This document shows, piece by piece, positions 22,495-36,040 of a stretch of DNA of 64,000 nt. The DNA is from Henckelia pumila (taxonomy: Eukaryota; Streptophyta; Magnoliopsida; Lamiales; Gesneriaceae). The notes beneath the pieces are model-generated. The model was not told where the DNA came from and searched no databases. It was given only the letters and a program-made list of their open reading frames with translations. Numbering within the stretch: the first letter of the stretch is position 1; every line of letters starts with the position of its first letter. Both the position numbers and the translations under genes were made by a program. Where the stretch lies: assembly GCF_033568475.1 (NCBI RefSeq), contig NW_027331831.1, forward strand, positions 2,604,001-2,668,000, given 5' to 3'.

Positions 22495-25400
22495 ATGGTT
22501 AGTCGTAAGGATGATTCACTTCAGTCGATTAGTGTTCAATTGGATGGTAAAAACTATACGTATTGGAGCTACGTTATGAAGAATTTCTTGCGTGAAAAAT
22601 CTCTGTGGAGCTATGTTACAGGTGTACGGATTAAACCTACAGACGAGACGACGACCAACTATGCGGACTTGGCCGAAAGTTGGGAGGCTGATAATTCGAA
22701 GATTATTACATGGATTAACAATTCTGTTACCCACTCCATTGGTGTTCAGTTGGCTAAGTATGAGACGGCTAAAGAGGTCTGGGATCATCTGGCTAGATTG
22801 TACACACAGTCTAATTTCGCCAAGCAGTATCAGTTGCAGACCGATATTCGCGCACTTCAGTAGAATGATATGAATGTTCAAGAGTTTTATTCTGCCATGT
22901 CTAATATCTGGGATCAGTTGGCTCTCACTGAGTCTGCAGAGCTGCGAATATTTGAACCATATTTGGCTCGTAGAGAATAACAACGTCTGGTACAGTTTTT
23001 GATGGCTCTTCGAAATGATTTCGAGGGATTGCGTGGGACAATTCTACATCGTTCTCCTCTTCCGTCTGTTGATTCTGTGGTTAATGAACTGTTAGCAGAG
23101 GAGAATCGACTTAAGTTTAAAGCAGATAAGGGGTCTGTGACACCTACAACTTTATCTGTCTTTGCTGCTCCACGACAGTCTCTGCCTAGCAACCAAAATA
23201 GACCAGCTCCTAAGGTTTCTTCGGATTAATGTGCTTTCTGCAAAGAAAAGGGTCATTGGAAGGCTCAGTGTCCGAGATTGTTGGGTAAAGGAAAACAACA
23301 ACAGCAACAACGACCAACTCAAGTCCTCAACCACCACGCCCGCCATAGACTGGTCCATGGTCGTATCGCCCACCTCAGGCCAACAATGCAGTTGCTGCCC
23401 CGTCCTTGGATCCACATATGTTGGAGCAGTTTCAGCAGTTCCTCGCTTCCCAGCCTCATGCCATGTCTGCCTCCTCTCATAAAGGTTTGTCCTTGTCCGA
23501 TAATTTAGGTAAATCGTCTCCCCTATGGATCTTAGACTCAGGTGCTTCTCATCATATGTCTCCTGATATTGATTCTTTCACGTCTGTTAATTCCGATCCA
23601 TCTTTGTCTGTCATGACCGCCGATGGTACTCCAATGCCATTGGTAGGAATTGGCTCTGTCCACACATCTCATTTATCACTTTCAAATGTATATCACATTC
23701 CTAGTCTAACTTTAAATCTTGCATCTGTTGGTCAATTGTGTGATTCGGGTCTCTCAGTTCTTTTTACTTCTACCATTGTTGTGTTCAGAACATGCGATCT
23801 CAGAATGTGATTGGGACAGGCCGTAGAGAAGAGGGACTCTATGTCTTGAATGAGCTAAAAGTATCATATGTTGCTGCATCTAGTGCGGATTTGTCGTCTT
23901 TTCGTTTTAGTCGTTCGTCTTCTGATTTTTATCTTTGGCATTCTCATTTAGGTCATGTTTCTGGGTCTCGTTTAAAGTTTTTGGTGTCTACAGGAGTTTT
24001 GGGTCATTTGGACAGTCATGATATTTCTGATTGCAGTGGTTGTAAACTGGCTAAATTTTCAGCCTTGCCTTTTTATAAAAGCATTTTTTTTCAGTTGTGC
24101 CATTTGATCTTATGCATTCTGATGTGTGGGGACCTTCTCCTGTATACACCAAATGAGGTTCGAGATATTATGTTTCTTTTATTGATGATTTCACTTGTTA
24201 TACTTGGGTTTATCTTATGAAACGCAGGTCTGATTTCCTTACCATATTTCGTAACTTTAGAGCTCTTGTGAAAACCCAACACTCATCTGTCATTAAATGT
24301 TTTCGGTGTGATTTGGGGGGTGAATACACTTCTAACGATCTTTCTCAATTACTTGCTTCTAATGGGACTATCTACCAAACCTCGTGTACAGACACTCCTC
24401 AACAAAATGGTGTTGCTGAAAGAAAACATCGTCATCTTGTTGAAACAGCTCGTTCGTTCATGTTGTCAGCTGAGGTTCCTAGTTTGTATTGGGGGGAAGC
24501 AGTACTTACGGCTGCTCATGTAATCAACAGAATTCCAATATCTCATAATTCAGGTTTGTCCCCATTTGAAAAATTGTATGGTCATTCACCTGATTATTCC
24601 TCGTTGCGCGTCTTTGGTTGTACTTGCTTTGTTCTTCGACCACAAGTTGAGCGTAATAAATTGTCTCCCCGGTCCGCCTTATGTGTTTTTTTGGGTTATG
24701 GTGTTGGTCAAAATGGATATCGTTGTTTTGATCCAGTTAGTCAAAAATTGTATGTCTCACGTCATGTTGTGTTTTTAGAGCATATTCCATTCTTTTCTGT
24801 TCCTGCTAGTTCACATCATATGACACAGTCAGATCTAGTTCGTATTGATCCTTTCGATGCCGAACCCGATGAAGCTCTATCTGATACTTTGGTTCATGAG
24901 GCATCCACCTCCCATGCCCCTGCTCCTACGACCACCCAATTGTCGGATGCGATTGCGGATGTTCCTCCTCTGCGTCAGTCCACTCGCACTCGTAAGTCTA
25001 CTAAACTCCCCGATTTTGAGTACTCCTCTTATTCTACTTCATTTGCTTCCTTTGTTGCCTCTGTTCATCGTCTTTCTGAGCCTTTGTCTATAGAGAGACA
25101 ATTCTTGATCACCTTTGGCAGGCTGCTATGGCTGAGGAACTTACTGCTGTACACCAGACTCATGCATGAGATTTGGTTCCGCTGCCATCCGAAAAACATA
25201 CAATTGGTTCTCGTTGGATCTACAAGATTAAAACCAAATCAGATGGATCCATTGAGCGATACAAGGCTCGACTTGTTGCTAAAGGCTATTCACAGGAGTA
25301 TGACATGGATTATGAAGAAACGTTTGCCCCTGTTGCAAAAATGACGACTGTTCGCACTCTGATCGCAGTTGCTTCTGTTTGCCGATGGAGAATATCTCAG

Positions 25401-26606
25401 TTGGATGTCAAGAATGTTTTTTTGATTGGTGACCTTCATGAAGAAGTTTATATGATGCCTCCTCCTGGTGTCGCTCATTAGCCTGGTGAAGTTTGCAAGC
25501 TTCGCAAAGCTCTTTATGGTCTCAAACAAGCATCACGTGCCTGGTTTGAGAAGTTTTCTATGGTGATCACTTCACTTGGCTTCCTTTCTAGTCACCATGA
25601 TTCGGCTTTATTTGTCAAGCGTACAACAGCAGGTCGTATTCTATTATCCTTGTATGTTGATGACATGATCATTACGGGTGATGATTATGATGGTATTGCA
25701 TCTTTGAAATCTGAGTTGGCATGTTGCTTCGCCATGAAAGACTTGGGTATGCTACGTTATTTTTTGGGAATTGAGGTTGCCTATTCTCCAAAAGGCTATC
25801 TCTTATCTCAATCAAAATATACAGCTGATTTGTTTGAGCGTGCTCGACTTACTGACAACATGACTGTTGGTACTCCCCTTGAGACCAATGCTAGATACTC
25901 TCTGTCGGATAGCACTCCTTTGGCAGATTCCAGTCTCTATCGTACCATTGTCGGAAGCCTGGTTTATCTTACCTTGACTCGCCCAGACATTGCACATGAT
26001 GTTCATGTGGTTAGTCAATTTGTCACTGCTCCTACTACAGTTCATTGGGCTGCCGTTCTTCGTATTCTCAGGTACCTTCGGGGCACTCATTTTCATAGTC
26101 TCTTGTTTCCTTCTACGTCTTCGTTAGAGCTGCGGGCTTACTCTGACGCGGATTGGGCTGGTGATCCTACGGACCGCAAGTCGACCACTGGATTTTGTAT
26201 TTTCCTCGGTGACTCACTTATTTCGTGGTAGAGCAAGAAACAAGATGTCATCTCTAGGTCTTCTACTGAAGCTGAGTATCGTGCCATGACCTCAACTACC
26301 TGTGAAATTGTTTGGTTGCGTCGGTTGCTTGCTGATATGGGTATTTCTTTTTGTCACCCTACTCCACTGCATTGTGATAATCATAGTGCTATTCAGATTG
26401 CACAAAATTCAGTCTTTCATGAACGAACCAAACATATCGAGATTGATTGTCATGTCACTCGCCACCACCTGCAGATCGGCACCATCACATTGCCATTCGT
26501 TCCTCCTTCTCTGCAGATTGCTGATATGTTTACAAAAGCACACCCCGCATCGCGCTTTCATTTTCTGTCTGACAAACTCTCAATGCTTATCGTTGTAGCA
26601 TCGTGA
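22495..26606 (+). pseudogene. Ty1/copia gag-pol polyprotein, degraded (Ale-like)
   Basis: Domain order is gag, protease, integrase, RT, RNase H, with integrase before RT, which defines Ty1/copia. Visible landmarks: gag start LDGKNYTYWSYVMKNFL (22533 on); zinc knuckle CAFCKEKGHWKAQC near 23230; protease WILDSGASHHMS near 23526; integrase GVAERKHRHLVE near 24410; RT region 25173-26100 with LYVDDMIITG near 25650; RNase H YSDADWAGDPTDRKSTTGF near 26140; and the end STTEAEYRAM to 26606. The frame is broken by stops at 22861, 22978, 23227, 25479 and 26229 and by several frameshifts (for example in 23280-23520, near 23800, 24100 and 25130). It cannot be expressed as a polyprotein. The very short LTRs and the gag type fit the Ale/Retrofit group, as an inference. 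Confidence 0.93.
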
Positions 26607-26610
26607 GTTT

Positions 26611-26619
26611 AAGGGGGGA
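26611..26619 (+). promoter_or_regulatory. Polypurine tract of the Copia element
   Basis: AAGGGGGGA sits immediately before the 3' LTR. Confidence 0.85.
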
Positions 26620-26780
26620 TAGTAGTTGTATTATAATTTTTATCTTTATTAGTGTTTAAAGGTATTTTAGTCTATTTTTTTTCATTGTAATCCCTAGTTA
26701 TAAATACTCTTTATTGTATTCTAATTAAATCATGCAAGTCAATAAAAAATCTCTAGTTTTCTTGTTTCTCTATGTCATCA
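26620..26780 (+). mobile_element. 3' LTR of the short-LTR Copia element
   Basis: About 161 bp, matching the 5' LTR over most of its length (TCTTTATTAGTGTTTAA, AATACTCTTTATTGTATTC, CATGCAAGTCAATAAAAAAT) with several substitutions and a small indel near its start. Confidence 0.85.
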
Positions 26781-26785
26781 TCTAT

Positions 26786-28634
26786 CTATCTATCCACGAA
26801 CTCGAAACGTGACTAGAAAACGAGCCATGTTTGGCAAGAAATAGCCTAACCTCCATAAAGAAACAACAATGACTCCGATTAGAGCTTTGGTTGCTGTGTC
26901 TTGTTTTGCTTTTTGGTATCCACATTACCCCGTTTGAGTTTGACTCCATAATTTATTTATTTTTATTTTCCATGACATAATAATTGGTGCACACGAAGCT
27001 TTTGAATTATTGTTGCATCTAAAGCACGCACACAAAGATACATCGGTCCCTCTTCGTACCTAATACTTTACTTACAATGCGAGTCAAATTAAATATATAA
27101 TCTACATTTTATTTTTTTGCCTTGTGTCGCACTGAATTCTGTTTTCACTCACACGCTATATTTTATAGTATCTTTTTGTTCCATCATTTTATTTTTGAAA
27201 TTATTTTACGATCGGTTCCAGAAGTCCCCCCACTATAATCTAATCCATTTCTCCATTTATTTTGTTTTGTTCATAAAATAGAAAAGAAATATATATATAT
27301 ACCAAAGCAGTGTTGAACTCGACCGATTTGCTTAAATTTATTTTTTAAATTTAATTGTTGTAAAAATTGAATCAAATTAAAGATGATGTAAAGACGTTGA
27401 ATACTATCATTCACACCAAACAACGCGATTATTTTTTTTAATACTCCATGTATGCATACTTCTTTTTAATTTATTGAAAAGTTAACACTGTTTTGAAGAC
27501 AAATAATCTTCCTTTTGACTTCTCTAATGGTTATGGCCAATTACAAATTTCTGTAATGATATTTCATAGTGTAATGCGAAAATTTTCAACAAGAGACAAT
27601 AGTGGAAGAGTGCCAAATTCGTAGTCAAATTAAATAAAAATTAACGTAAAATAAATATCTCAATAACATATCTAATTAACTATGAATGAACAACACTCAC
27701 AAAAAAAGAGCATTTAATTCCAAAAATGTCTCGAATTGAATTCCATACAAAGGGATTTTAAGAAATAAAAACATTTAAAAACAATTTTTTTTTTAAAAAA
27801 AATAAGAGCTGAGAGGGAGAACTGAGAAGAAGCAGCCAAGAAAGTTGGCTTGACCAGCACTCCCTGGCTGGCCTCTTTCTTTCTTTATTATTCATTATCA
27901 TTTCCCATTCACTTATAATTCCCTTTTGCTTTCTCAAAGCAAGACATCTTACAATTTTTCTCCACAATACACCAACAAAATCCCCAAAAGAAGGCCTCAA
28001 AAGTGCAAATTGGTATATGTGATTCCATGAGTATTGTATGGTTTTTCAAGAAAAAATAATATTAGAGAGATAAATATGACATTAGATGAATTATTCTTAA
28101 TTTGTTTTCACAAAGTCATATAAAATGTTGCATAGATATATATTGTCACATCCGTCAAATTAAGTCACACAGTCAAAATAAACAATAGCGACATAAAATA
28201 AACTTGAATTATAATATTATATGTAACTATTTATAATTTTTAATTAACATTTTGATATATAACCTCCTAACACGTCCATTGTTGATTTTTGAGCTTTTAT
28301 TTCATGTTTGGACCATCTGATGAATAACCTATGCAGTGTTTTATGCACAAAATTGTGTGTTTTGGTACAATTTCGAAATAAACTGTCTTAAAAACTCGAA
28401 TCATTATATTTTTTCAGCAATTAATTGTTTTTGTAAAGAGGGTGTAAAAACAAAATATTTTAAATTAAAATTGGAAATTCATATTATTAAAATTGCTTTG
28501 CTTACTTAACTGTGATAAAAACTTTTTATCCAAACATTTTAAAAGTAGAATAGGAAACAATAATAGTTGATAAAATTTGGAACTTAGATATGTTTCCATT
28601 TTCTTGCAACTATTTTCAGAATTTGTTTGACAGT
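26786..28634. other. Intergenic DNA upstream of XBAT33
   Basis: AT-rich, with no gene recognised. A minus-strand ORF at 27758-28000 ends in low-complexity Leu/Phe/Lys and has no family features, so I do not call it. Confidence 0.55.
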
Positions 28635-28663
28635 TGACCTAATTCCCTTCCTCATATATAAAA
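28635..28663 (+). promoter_or_regulatory. Core promoter of XBAT33 (TATA box, nearby W-box)
   Basis: TATATAAAA at 28655-28663 lies 107-115 bp before the ATG. A WRKY-type W-box TTGACC lies at 28634-28639. The position fits a core promoter with a 5' UTR of about 80 nt. Confidence 0.55.
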
Positions 28664-28769
28664 AAAACCTCCAAAATTGCTCGAAAGATCAGTAAATCCA
28701 TGTACACATAATCTATACAAAGATTTGGAGAAAGGGGAAAGGCCTGAAAATTTGAGGAAAAACCAAGAA

Positions 28770-31700
28770 ATGGGGAATTCCTTTGGGTGTTCAGCTTCAG
28801 GGGAGAGATTGGTATCAGCTGCAAGAGATGGAGATTTTGTTGAGGCAAAGATGCTGTTGGACTGCAATCCATGCCTCGCAAAGTACTCGACCTTTGGTGG
28901 ATTGAATTCTCCTCTCCATTTTGCTGCCGCAAAAGGCCATATCGAGGTTCGAACCTTTTTTTTTTCTTTTTTTTTTCCAGCCAATGGTTATATTCTTGAA
29001 AAGACCCGATTTTTCTTTTTCTTTGTCTTTTGGGGTTGGTTTTCTTGTTTCAGTTTCTACTCAAATCTGTTTCTTTTGGTACTTGTCTTGATTTTCGAAA
29101 TTTTGGTTTTATAGATTGTGGCATTGTTACTGGAGAACGGAGCTGATGTGAATACAAGAAATTACTGTGGACAGGTATAATATCTAGTCTATTTTTCTTC
29201 AGTTTTTTTTTAATAAAAAAAATTAATTCTTTCTGGGTTTATAAAGTCAAATCATGTTCTGAGATAGAACTCGGGGTTTGGACATCAGATGGATGGTTTG
29301 GTTTTTCTTGTGCAAAAGAAAAATCTTATTGTTTAGATCAACTTAGTTGTGATCAGTGCTTTTGAATTGATAATGAGATAGTATTGATGGGTTTTTGCTT
29401 GTATGAACAGATCCGTACAGGGGCAGGGCTGAATTGATCTTTCATCTTTGTTTGATTAAAGTTTTCTCAAGAATTATGATATTGTTTATGCAGACAGCAT
29501 TGATGCAAGCTTGCCGATACGGTCACTGGGAAGTTGTTCAAACTCTTATTCTCTTTCGATGCAATGTGAGTTTTTAAGTAAATATAATTTTCTTGATTTT
29601 CTTCGTTTATTTGTAATATCCAGTAGCTTACATTGAAAAAGATAGGTGAATTTAATCAGTGTATACAATCTTTATGTTCGCTGGTTTATCAATTGGTTAC
29701 GAGCTAAGACATTAATTCTTGATTGTTTGCTCTGTTAAATTTTGGCACTTTGTGTATCATTGATGGATTATCTTTTGAAGCTCGCAACCTCTGTAAATTT
29801 CAGGTTACTAGAGCAGATTATCTTAGCGGGAGGACTGCGCTCCATTTCGCAGCTGTCAATGGTCATTTGCGATGTATAAGATTAGTGGTTGCCGATTTTG
29901 TTCCCAGTGTTCCGTTTGAGGCACCAAATTCTCAAACCAATGGGGATGGAAGTGGTGGTGCTAATGATAAAACAAAGAATGACCAGAGGTTTCTGATTTT
30001 CTGAAGTCATTTTGGCCATCTTTCTTGTTCCGTATAAGTGTCAAGCAGAAATGGAGGATGATTTATGAGAATAAATAATAACAAGTTCAAATGATTAGTA
30101 AAATTTTCGAGATCTGTGCACCTTTATGTATTTTCTTATTTGTACCTTGTTCATTCTGTGACAGTGCTCTCTCCAAATTTGTAAATAAGGCCGCTGATGG
30201 TGGTATTACGGCTCTTCACATGGCTGCGTTGAATGGATATTTTGACTGTGTGCAACTCCTACTCGACCTGCATGCAAATGTTTCAGCTGTAACATTCCAT
30301 TATGGCACGTCTATGGATTTGATAGGTATTCTATTTTCTTGAGTTTTGATTATTTATCCTAGAAAACCCTCTTTTTTTTTTACTGTTTCATGATTTCTTG
30401 GAGTCATAAATTTATAGGGGCTGGTAGTACTCCTTTGCATTATGCTGCCTGTGGAGGAAACTTGAAATGCTGCCAGGTGATATTTATTTTTATGTCATTG
30501 AATTTGAAGTCTCGAGAAATAAACATTTGGAACTATCTGCCTATTTTTTGGTGGTATTGCAAATGCGGTGTACTGATAATCTTGACCGTTTTAATTTCCA
30601 CAGATCCTTCTTGCAAGAGGCGCCAGTCGTTTGGCATTAAACTGCAACGGGTACTGAAATTTGGATATGTCTTGTCAATATTGGCTCAAGTACTTGTTTA
30701 TGTGCAACACACCGGGTGATAGTATAACCTGTTTCAGATGGCTTCCTCTTGATGTCGCAAGGATGTGGGGACGTCATTGGCTCGAGTCGCTGCTCACACC
30801 TAACTCTGATTTACCAATCCCAGTGTTTCCACCTTCTAATTATTTATCATTGCCGCTCATGAGTGTGTTAAATATAGCAAGGTAAGAATTAAGATGGAAG
30901 ATAATTTTTGTTAGCATTCCATCACAGAATACTAATTTTTTTTTCCTCTAAACCATTTTCTTTTGAGGATTCCTCTAAACCAATTTTGATATTTAACACT
31001 GAAATTCTTTTTATTTCAACAGAGATTGTGGGTTGCAAGCCTCAACAACTGCATCAGATGATGCCGATATTTGTGCCGTGTGTATTGAGCGAGCATGCAG
31101 TGTAGCCGCTGAAGGTCTGGTACCTTTTTCAACATCGATATAATATCGTGTCTGAATTATAATGTATCCACGGTTATTTCCATTATTTTGTGTTGGTATC
31201 AAATTCCTTCCTTCTAGTTTATTCTAGCAATGCTTCAACCAAAGGTGGACTAGTGCGCCTAGTTCAATGGTTGTTCCTCTCAAATAAAAAGTTTATTTCA
31301 TTTGCAATTTCCCTCTTAAGTTTAGTGCCCAATGTCACATTATTGAATATCCACCCCCGAATACCAGTACTATTTATAGATTGAGATGTACCAGCGATCA
31401 TATCTGCATTTACTTGCTCCAAATTCAAATCTGCGTCCTCAATCTTCCATTCAAGACTTGATAGATGCTAATCTGCTCAATAGTGAACATATATATCTCT
31501 GTCCTAACTTTCATGAATATCTCTGTCCTAACTTTCAGGGTGTTCACATGAACTCTGTGTAAGATGTGCTCTCTACCTTTGCTCGACCAGTAACATTCCA
31601 TCAGAATCATCAGTACCTCCAGGCTCCATTCCCTGTCCTCTTTGTCGACACGGCATCATCTCTTTTGTCAAACTTCCTGGTTCTTCATCAAAGGAGATCA

Positions 31701-32080
31701 AATTACCATTGTCACTTAGCTTATGCACACCATGCATGCTTCATCCCCGAGAGCCAAATGAATCCGAGGCCTTTGGTTCACCAGATATGCAAAAGAATCG
31801 CGTGTCTTCTATTACCTCAGATATGTTTTGCCCCGTCACTTGCAGCCCATTTCCTTCTGTCGCCATGCCTTTATGCACATGCAATGAAGGACCTTGTCCG
31901 AATTTTGATTCTGGCGAAAGAGACCCTCAAGAAGAGTCACCTCATCGTTCACAATCCACATCAACCGAACAGGACAAAATGGACGCAATGAGACTGGAGA
32001 AAACGACTTGTTCAAGTATGTTTTGGGGAAGAAGAAGCTGCAGCAGGGAGCATCAGTGTAATGCCGAAATAAATGCATGA
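28770..32080 (+). CDS. XBAT33: XBAT33-type ankyrin-repeat RING E3 ubiquitin ligase (ten exons)
   Basis: Exons: 28770-28946, 29115-29174, 29494-29565, 29804-29988, 30165-30325, 30418-30476, 30604-30650, 30738-30881, 31023-31114 and 31539-32080. All introns are GT...AG and phases agree: 1539 nt, 512 aa. The N-terminus [20 protein letters not shown] and the C-terminus [17 protein letters not shown] are diagnostic for plant XBAT33. About six ankyrin repeats fill residues 10-270 ([83 protein letters not shown]). A C3HC4 RING follows: Cys319, Cys322, Cys334, His336, Cys339, Cys342, Cys365, Cys368. The protein should bind substrates through the ankyrin repeats and recruit an E2 through the RING. XBAT relatives such as XBAT32 act on ethylene biosynthesis enzymes; the same role here is inference. 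No defect is seen. It converges with the PEBP gene 1.2 kb downstream. Confidence 0.96.
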
Positions 32081-33254
32081 TAATTGGTTTGTTTGAAAAA
32101 TAGATTTGAGTTAGTTTGAAGTTTTGGGTCTCAAGTCCGATGGACAGTTTGCTTCCATTCCTTTCCTTGTTCGAGAATCCTGTTCGTATTTGTCTGGAAA
32201 ATGCCACAATCCGCGCCCGTTTCTGTGTTTGCTTTGGTTGACCGAAGGAGCTCGTAAAGATGGTACACCAAGACTAATTGATGATAGTAGTATGCCACCG
32301 TATTTGTGGCATTATTAGTTGTTTAAGAATGTTTGGTTTCACAAGTGAAGAAGTATATATAAGTTTCTTCTTTTGCTGGTTGTGTGCTAAGATTTTTGTG
32401 AGCCGCAAGTATCTCTACTGGAGTCTACATATCAAACTGGGAGCTATCGTGTTGGTAAATAAGATCGTTTTTTTAGGTTAGTTCAGGTTTTCTTCTGTGT
32501 GTTAAATATCTTTGTGATGAACAGCCAAACATGGTAAGTTATTTGTGGGGAAATTATTATCTAAGTCGGAAGTTGCCAGTTTGATTATAAACGACCAGAT
32601 TGACATTGTTAGGTCCTTGCCTTGTGAGCAATAACTACTCATTGCTTCCAATGCAAAAAGATTTGAAATACTTTGGTTTTTGTACCAGTACCATTTCTTC
32701 TCACTAAAGGCTCTCGTTTGGTTGGCTTATTTATTAACTTGAGAATCTGCTAAAAACATATTTTCGTTTTTTATAAAAGAAATTTTGTTTGCAATGTAAA
32801 TTAAGGTGAAATTTTGAGAAGAAAGATACTGTTTTTTCTTTTTTCGTTTTTTTTAAATGTAAGTTATGGTATTTGAGTGGGGTTAACTGTGAAAATCCGT
32901 GTAAAAGCGGCACAAGGTAATTACTTTGTAAATGGTAAGTTTAGCTCATCAATGTTTCCACAAAGTAGAAGCTAAAGTTGAACGACCAGCAATCTCACTA
33001 ATCATTATTCTGTTACATTGGGACCCCAAGGTTATCTCATCACAAATCCAGTAAAAGATTCACTCTGATTCTAACACACACACCAAGCATTTCATTTCTT
33101 CTTATTACCATTATTTTATTATAAAACAAAAAAAAAAAAAAAAGAGAAAAAAAAAAGTTTTGTCTGATCCCACCAGCCAATATCAGCAATCCCAAAAGCA
33201 ACCAGAATCGTATTAATTAATACCAGTAATCTTGTAATTTTTTGAATTAATTAA
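32081..33254. other. 3' flanks of the convergent XBAT33 and PEBP genes
   Basis: The left part should contain the XBAT33 3' UTR, which seems to run several hundred bases (relatively GC-balanced up to about 32480). The right part contains the PEBP 3' UTR. Poly-A/T runs occur near 33127-33155. No additional gene is supported. Confidence 0.55.
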
Positions 33255-34147
33255 TCATCTTTTTCTGCAGGCAGTCTCTCTTTGTGCATTGAAGTAGAGT
33301 GCAGCAACAGGCAAATCTAGGCCATTTTCTTGTGCAAATCTCCTTGTGTTGAATTGATCCCTTGAAGGAGGTAAGTACTTGACGCTGTGCCTCCCTTTCT
33401 GCTTGAAAACAATGAATGCGTAGCGATGGATGCCTATCGTCGGCTTCGGCTTCTCATAGCATACTACTTCTCTCCCTGTTTTATCATGTCATTTCATATT
33501 TGTGTTCTGAATTTGACTCGATTTTATGGCTATAAAATTAGAACTTTATTAAACTTACCAAAAGAAGCATCAGTAGTGCCAGGAATATCGGTAACTATCC
33601 TGGAAATGTTGTTAAAAATTATATCAGTTCATGTTCATGATCATATATATGCTGAATATACATAATGTATATATAGTTAGATTATTTGAGATATTTTTCA
33701 TATGTTCACAAACCAGTGGACATGTTCCCTCAGGTAGGGGTCGCTTGGACTCGGAGCATCCGGATCAGTCATGACCTTCAAAAAACAACACAATAAGTCG
33801 TTATGAATCCGAGTTTATAAACAAGAGAATAATTCAGAAGATGGTATACTATTAATGTGATATCCCAGTAACACTATCATGTACGCATATATCTATCATG
33901 CATCTCGCCGCGTTTTGATTGATCTTTGTAAACGCAAACTTACAAGAGTATAAGCGGCCCTCATGTCTTCTCCGCCTATCTCGACCCTAGGCTTGGCGGC
34001 CACAAGAGCTGGCATGAGTTCATGTCCATTGGCAACATGTTTGTTCCCATTATTGTATATCACATTCAACTGCACACTGGGATCGAAAAAATCCACCACT
34101 TCTCCTATAATTCTTCCTACACAGAGGGTTTCCGCGAGCCGCGACAT
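33255..34147 (-). CDS. PEBP-family floral regulator, TFL1/CEN type (four exons)
   Basis: Exons on the minus strand: 34147-33944 (204 nt), 33775-33714 (62 nt), 33599-33559 (41 nt) and 33475-33255 (221 nt). This four-exon layout with a 62-nt and a 41-nt middle exon is the classic FT/TFL1 structure. The product is 175 aa. Motifs: [18 protein letters not shown] (ligand-binding pocket), [13 protein letters not shown] and the C-terminus [12 protein letters not shown]. The two residues that separate repressors from florigens are of the repressor type: His86 (Tyr in FT) in LREHVHW, and Asp142 (Gln in FT) in [11 protein letters not shown]1-like proteins bind FD-type bZIP factors via 14-3-3 proteins and delay flowering or keep meristems indeterminate. 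Assignment within TFL1/CEN/BFT is not settled. The ATG at 34147 starts the conserved MSRLAE and is preferred over an upstream non-ATG extension. Confidence 0.94.
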
Positions 34148-34232
34148 GATCACAACTAGTAGAAAAGTGGAAACTTTGAGAGTGAAATGTGTTTTTGTCT
34201 GGTTTTGTGCATGGAATTGATGGAAAGAGTGG

Positions 34233-34241
34233 ATTTTTATA
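34233..34241 (-). promoter_or_regulatory. TATA box of the PEBP gene
   Basis: On the minus strand the sequence CACTATAAAAATCC lies about 90 bp upstream of the start codon, a position consistent with a TATA box and a short 5' UTR. Confidence 0.6.
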
Positions 34242-34242
34242 G

Positions 34243-36040
34243 TGCAAAAGAGAAAGGGACGTGTGGGGTTTGGATTACAAGTTTAAAGATTCTTGGGAAT
34301 TTCTTCTTTCATGCATGAAATGAAAAAAAAAGGTTGTCTGTATTCAGAAAGAAACATGTTTGGAAGAATTTTCGCGTGACTTCTATATCCTACGTTCTTT
34401 TATTTCAAAAACCAAATCATGCACGAATTTTTAATATTTTCGCTTAGAATTTATAGATTTTTTTTTCATGCAGTAATCAAATCTTTATTTATGGAGATTT
34501 TCCAATATTTTCACTTACAATGGCTGGTGATAAATGGAATTTTCGTTTTTCTTAACAATTGAGACTTTAATGATAAAATATTGGTTTAAAATAAAATTTG
34601 TTAAAAAAGGTTTTGTCAATTATATTTTTGTTTTAAATATATTATTATAACAAAAATATAAGTATTTCGTTTTATCTTCGATTAAATTGAGTAAGTCTCT
34701 TATAAGACGGTCTCAGTAATATATATATTTGAGATATGTCGATTTGGTCTATACATAAAGTAAAATTAAATACGTGAGATCTCACAAAATTGATGGTCTT
34801 GAACGAGTTTTTGTATTAAATTTTTTTTAAAAGCATGTAAAAAAATAATACATAATTACTATTAAATTTCTTATTAACTATTTTTATTTTATTTCAAAAA
34901 TATGTTTTTTTTAAAAAAAGAGTAACAATTTTTTTAAAAAATACTTCTAAATTTAAACTAAAAAATTAAAGTAGAGATAATTGAAGAATATAATTGTCAT
35001 ATCAAATATTTGTTTTCTCGAAGTTACTGGTTTAGAGAAGAAATTTGTAATATATATATAGCTAGTCTCCAAAAATTATTGATGCGTTATCAGACATTGG
35101 CTTGAGAATATTCCTACTATAAAAAATTAATTTCTTTTTGAAAAAATAATTTGTCTTTTGCTCATTGGCTATTTGGGTCGACTTAGGAATCAGAATATAG
35201 GCTCTACAAAATTTTAATATAATATCATTTGGGCAAATGGGAATTCTGCTTTTCAAGGTGCTTCTCCAAGTACAAAATACATTATGGCATATGTTGTTTT
35301 TCAAAGGGCTTTTACATCTTGCCCAAGAGTGGTATGACAATATAATTTTGGAAACCTTTGACCCATTAATTAATAAATTATTAATATATATTAATATAAA
35401 TAAATCTATATAAATCCATAGTGCTGGGAACATCTAAATCATATGTATAATATTAATTATCCGATTTAAAAGAATTGTTACTGCCTCATTGGTTCTCCAG
35501 TGTCCCAACTTCAAAGAATAACTTATCTCAAAGGTAGTGGTGCCACTTGTCTGATACACAACTTCTTCTCTCTCAGTTATGAATTTCTCTTGAATCACTT
35601 ACTCAAATATACAACAAAATCCTTTTTTTTTTTAAACCTACTCATTATGTTTGGGATTAAAATACATAACATAGTTATAGCCTATATATTAACATTAGGT
35701 GCGTGAAATTTGAACCAAACACGAGATGATCGTGATGTAAATACGTTGAATTTCATTCTCTCATGCACCATTCAAATATTATAATATAAGAAAGCTCAAT
35801 TAGAAAACTTAGGCAACTTTCTCACGCAATTTTTTTTTTCCTTGAAGAGATTTCCGCTGCTTAAATTGTACTAAATGGTTCATTTGCCTCTCGCTCGGTT
35901 TTAGAATGTTAAATTTTATTGCTCGAGATTTAGAAGGTTCGATTTTATATATTGAATCAGGCATTAATTACATGCGTTTGTTCTCATATATATTAGTGTG
36001 TTGAGTTTCTCGACCCTTTGATCATCATTGTGTCACTTTG
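34243..36040. other. Upstream region of the PEBP gene, AT-rich
   Basis: The first few hundred bases probably include the promoter of the PEBP gene. The remainder is AT-rich with poly-A/T runs. ORFs at 35062-35433 and 35500-35706 show no family features and are not called. Confidence 0.55.

Noticed and set aside
27758-28000. 80-aa minus-strand ORF upstream of XBAT33
   Set aside because: No domain, low-complexity end, AT-rich surroundings, no splice or family evidence.
35062-35433. 123-aa minus-strand ORF
   Set aside because: Hydrophobic and AT-driven with no recognisable family.
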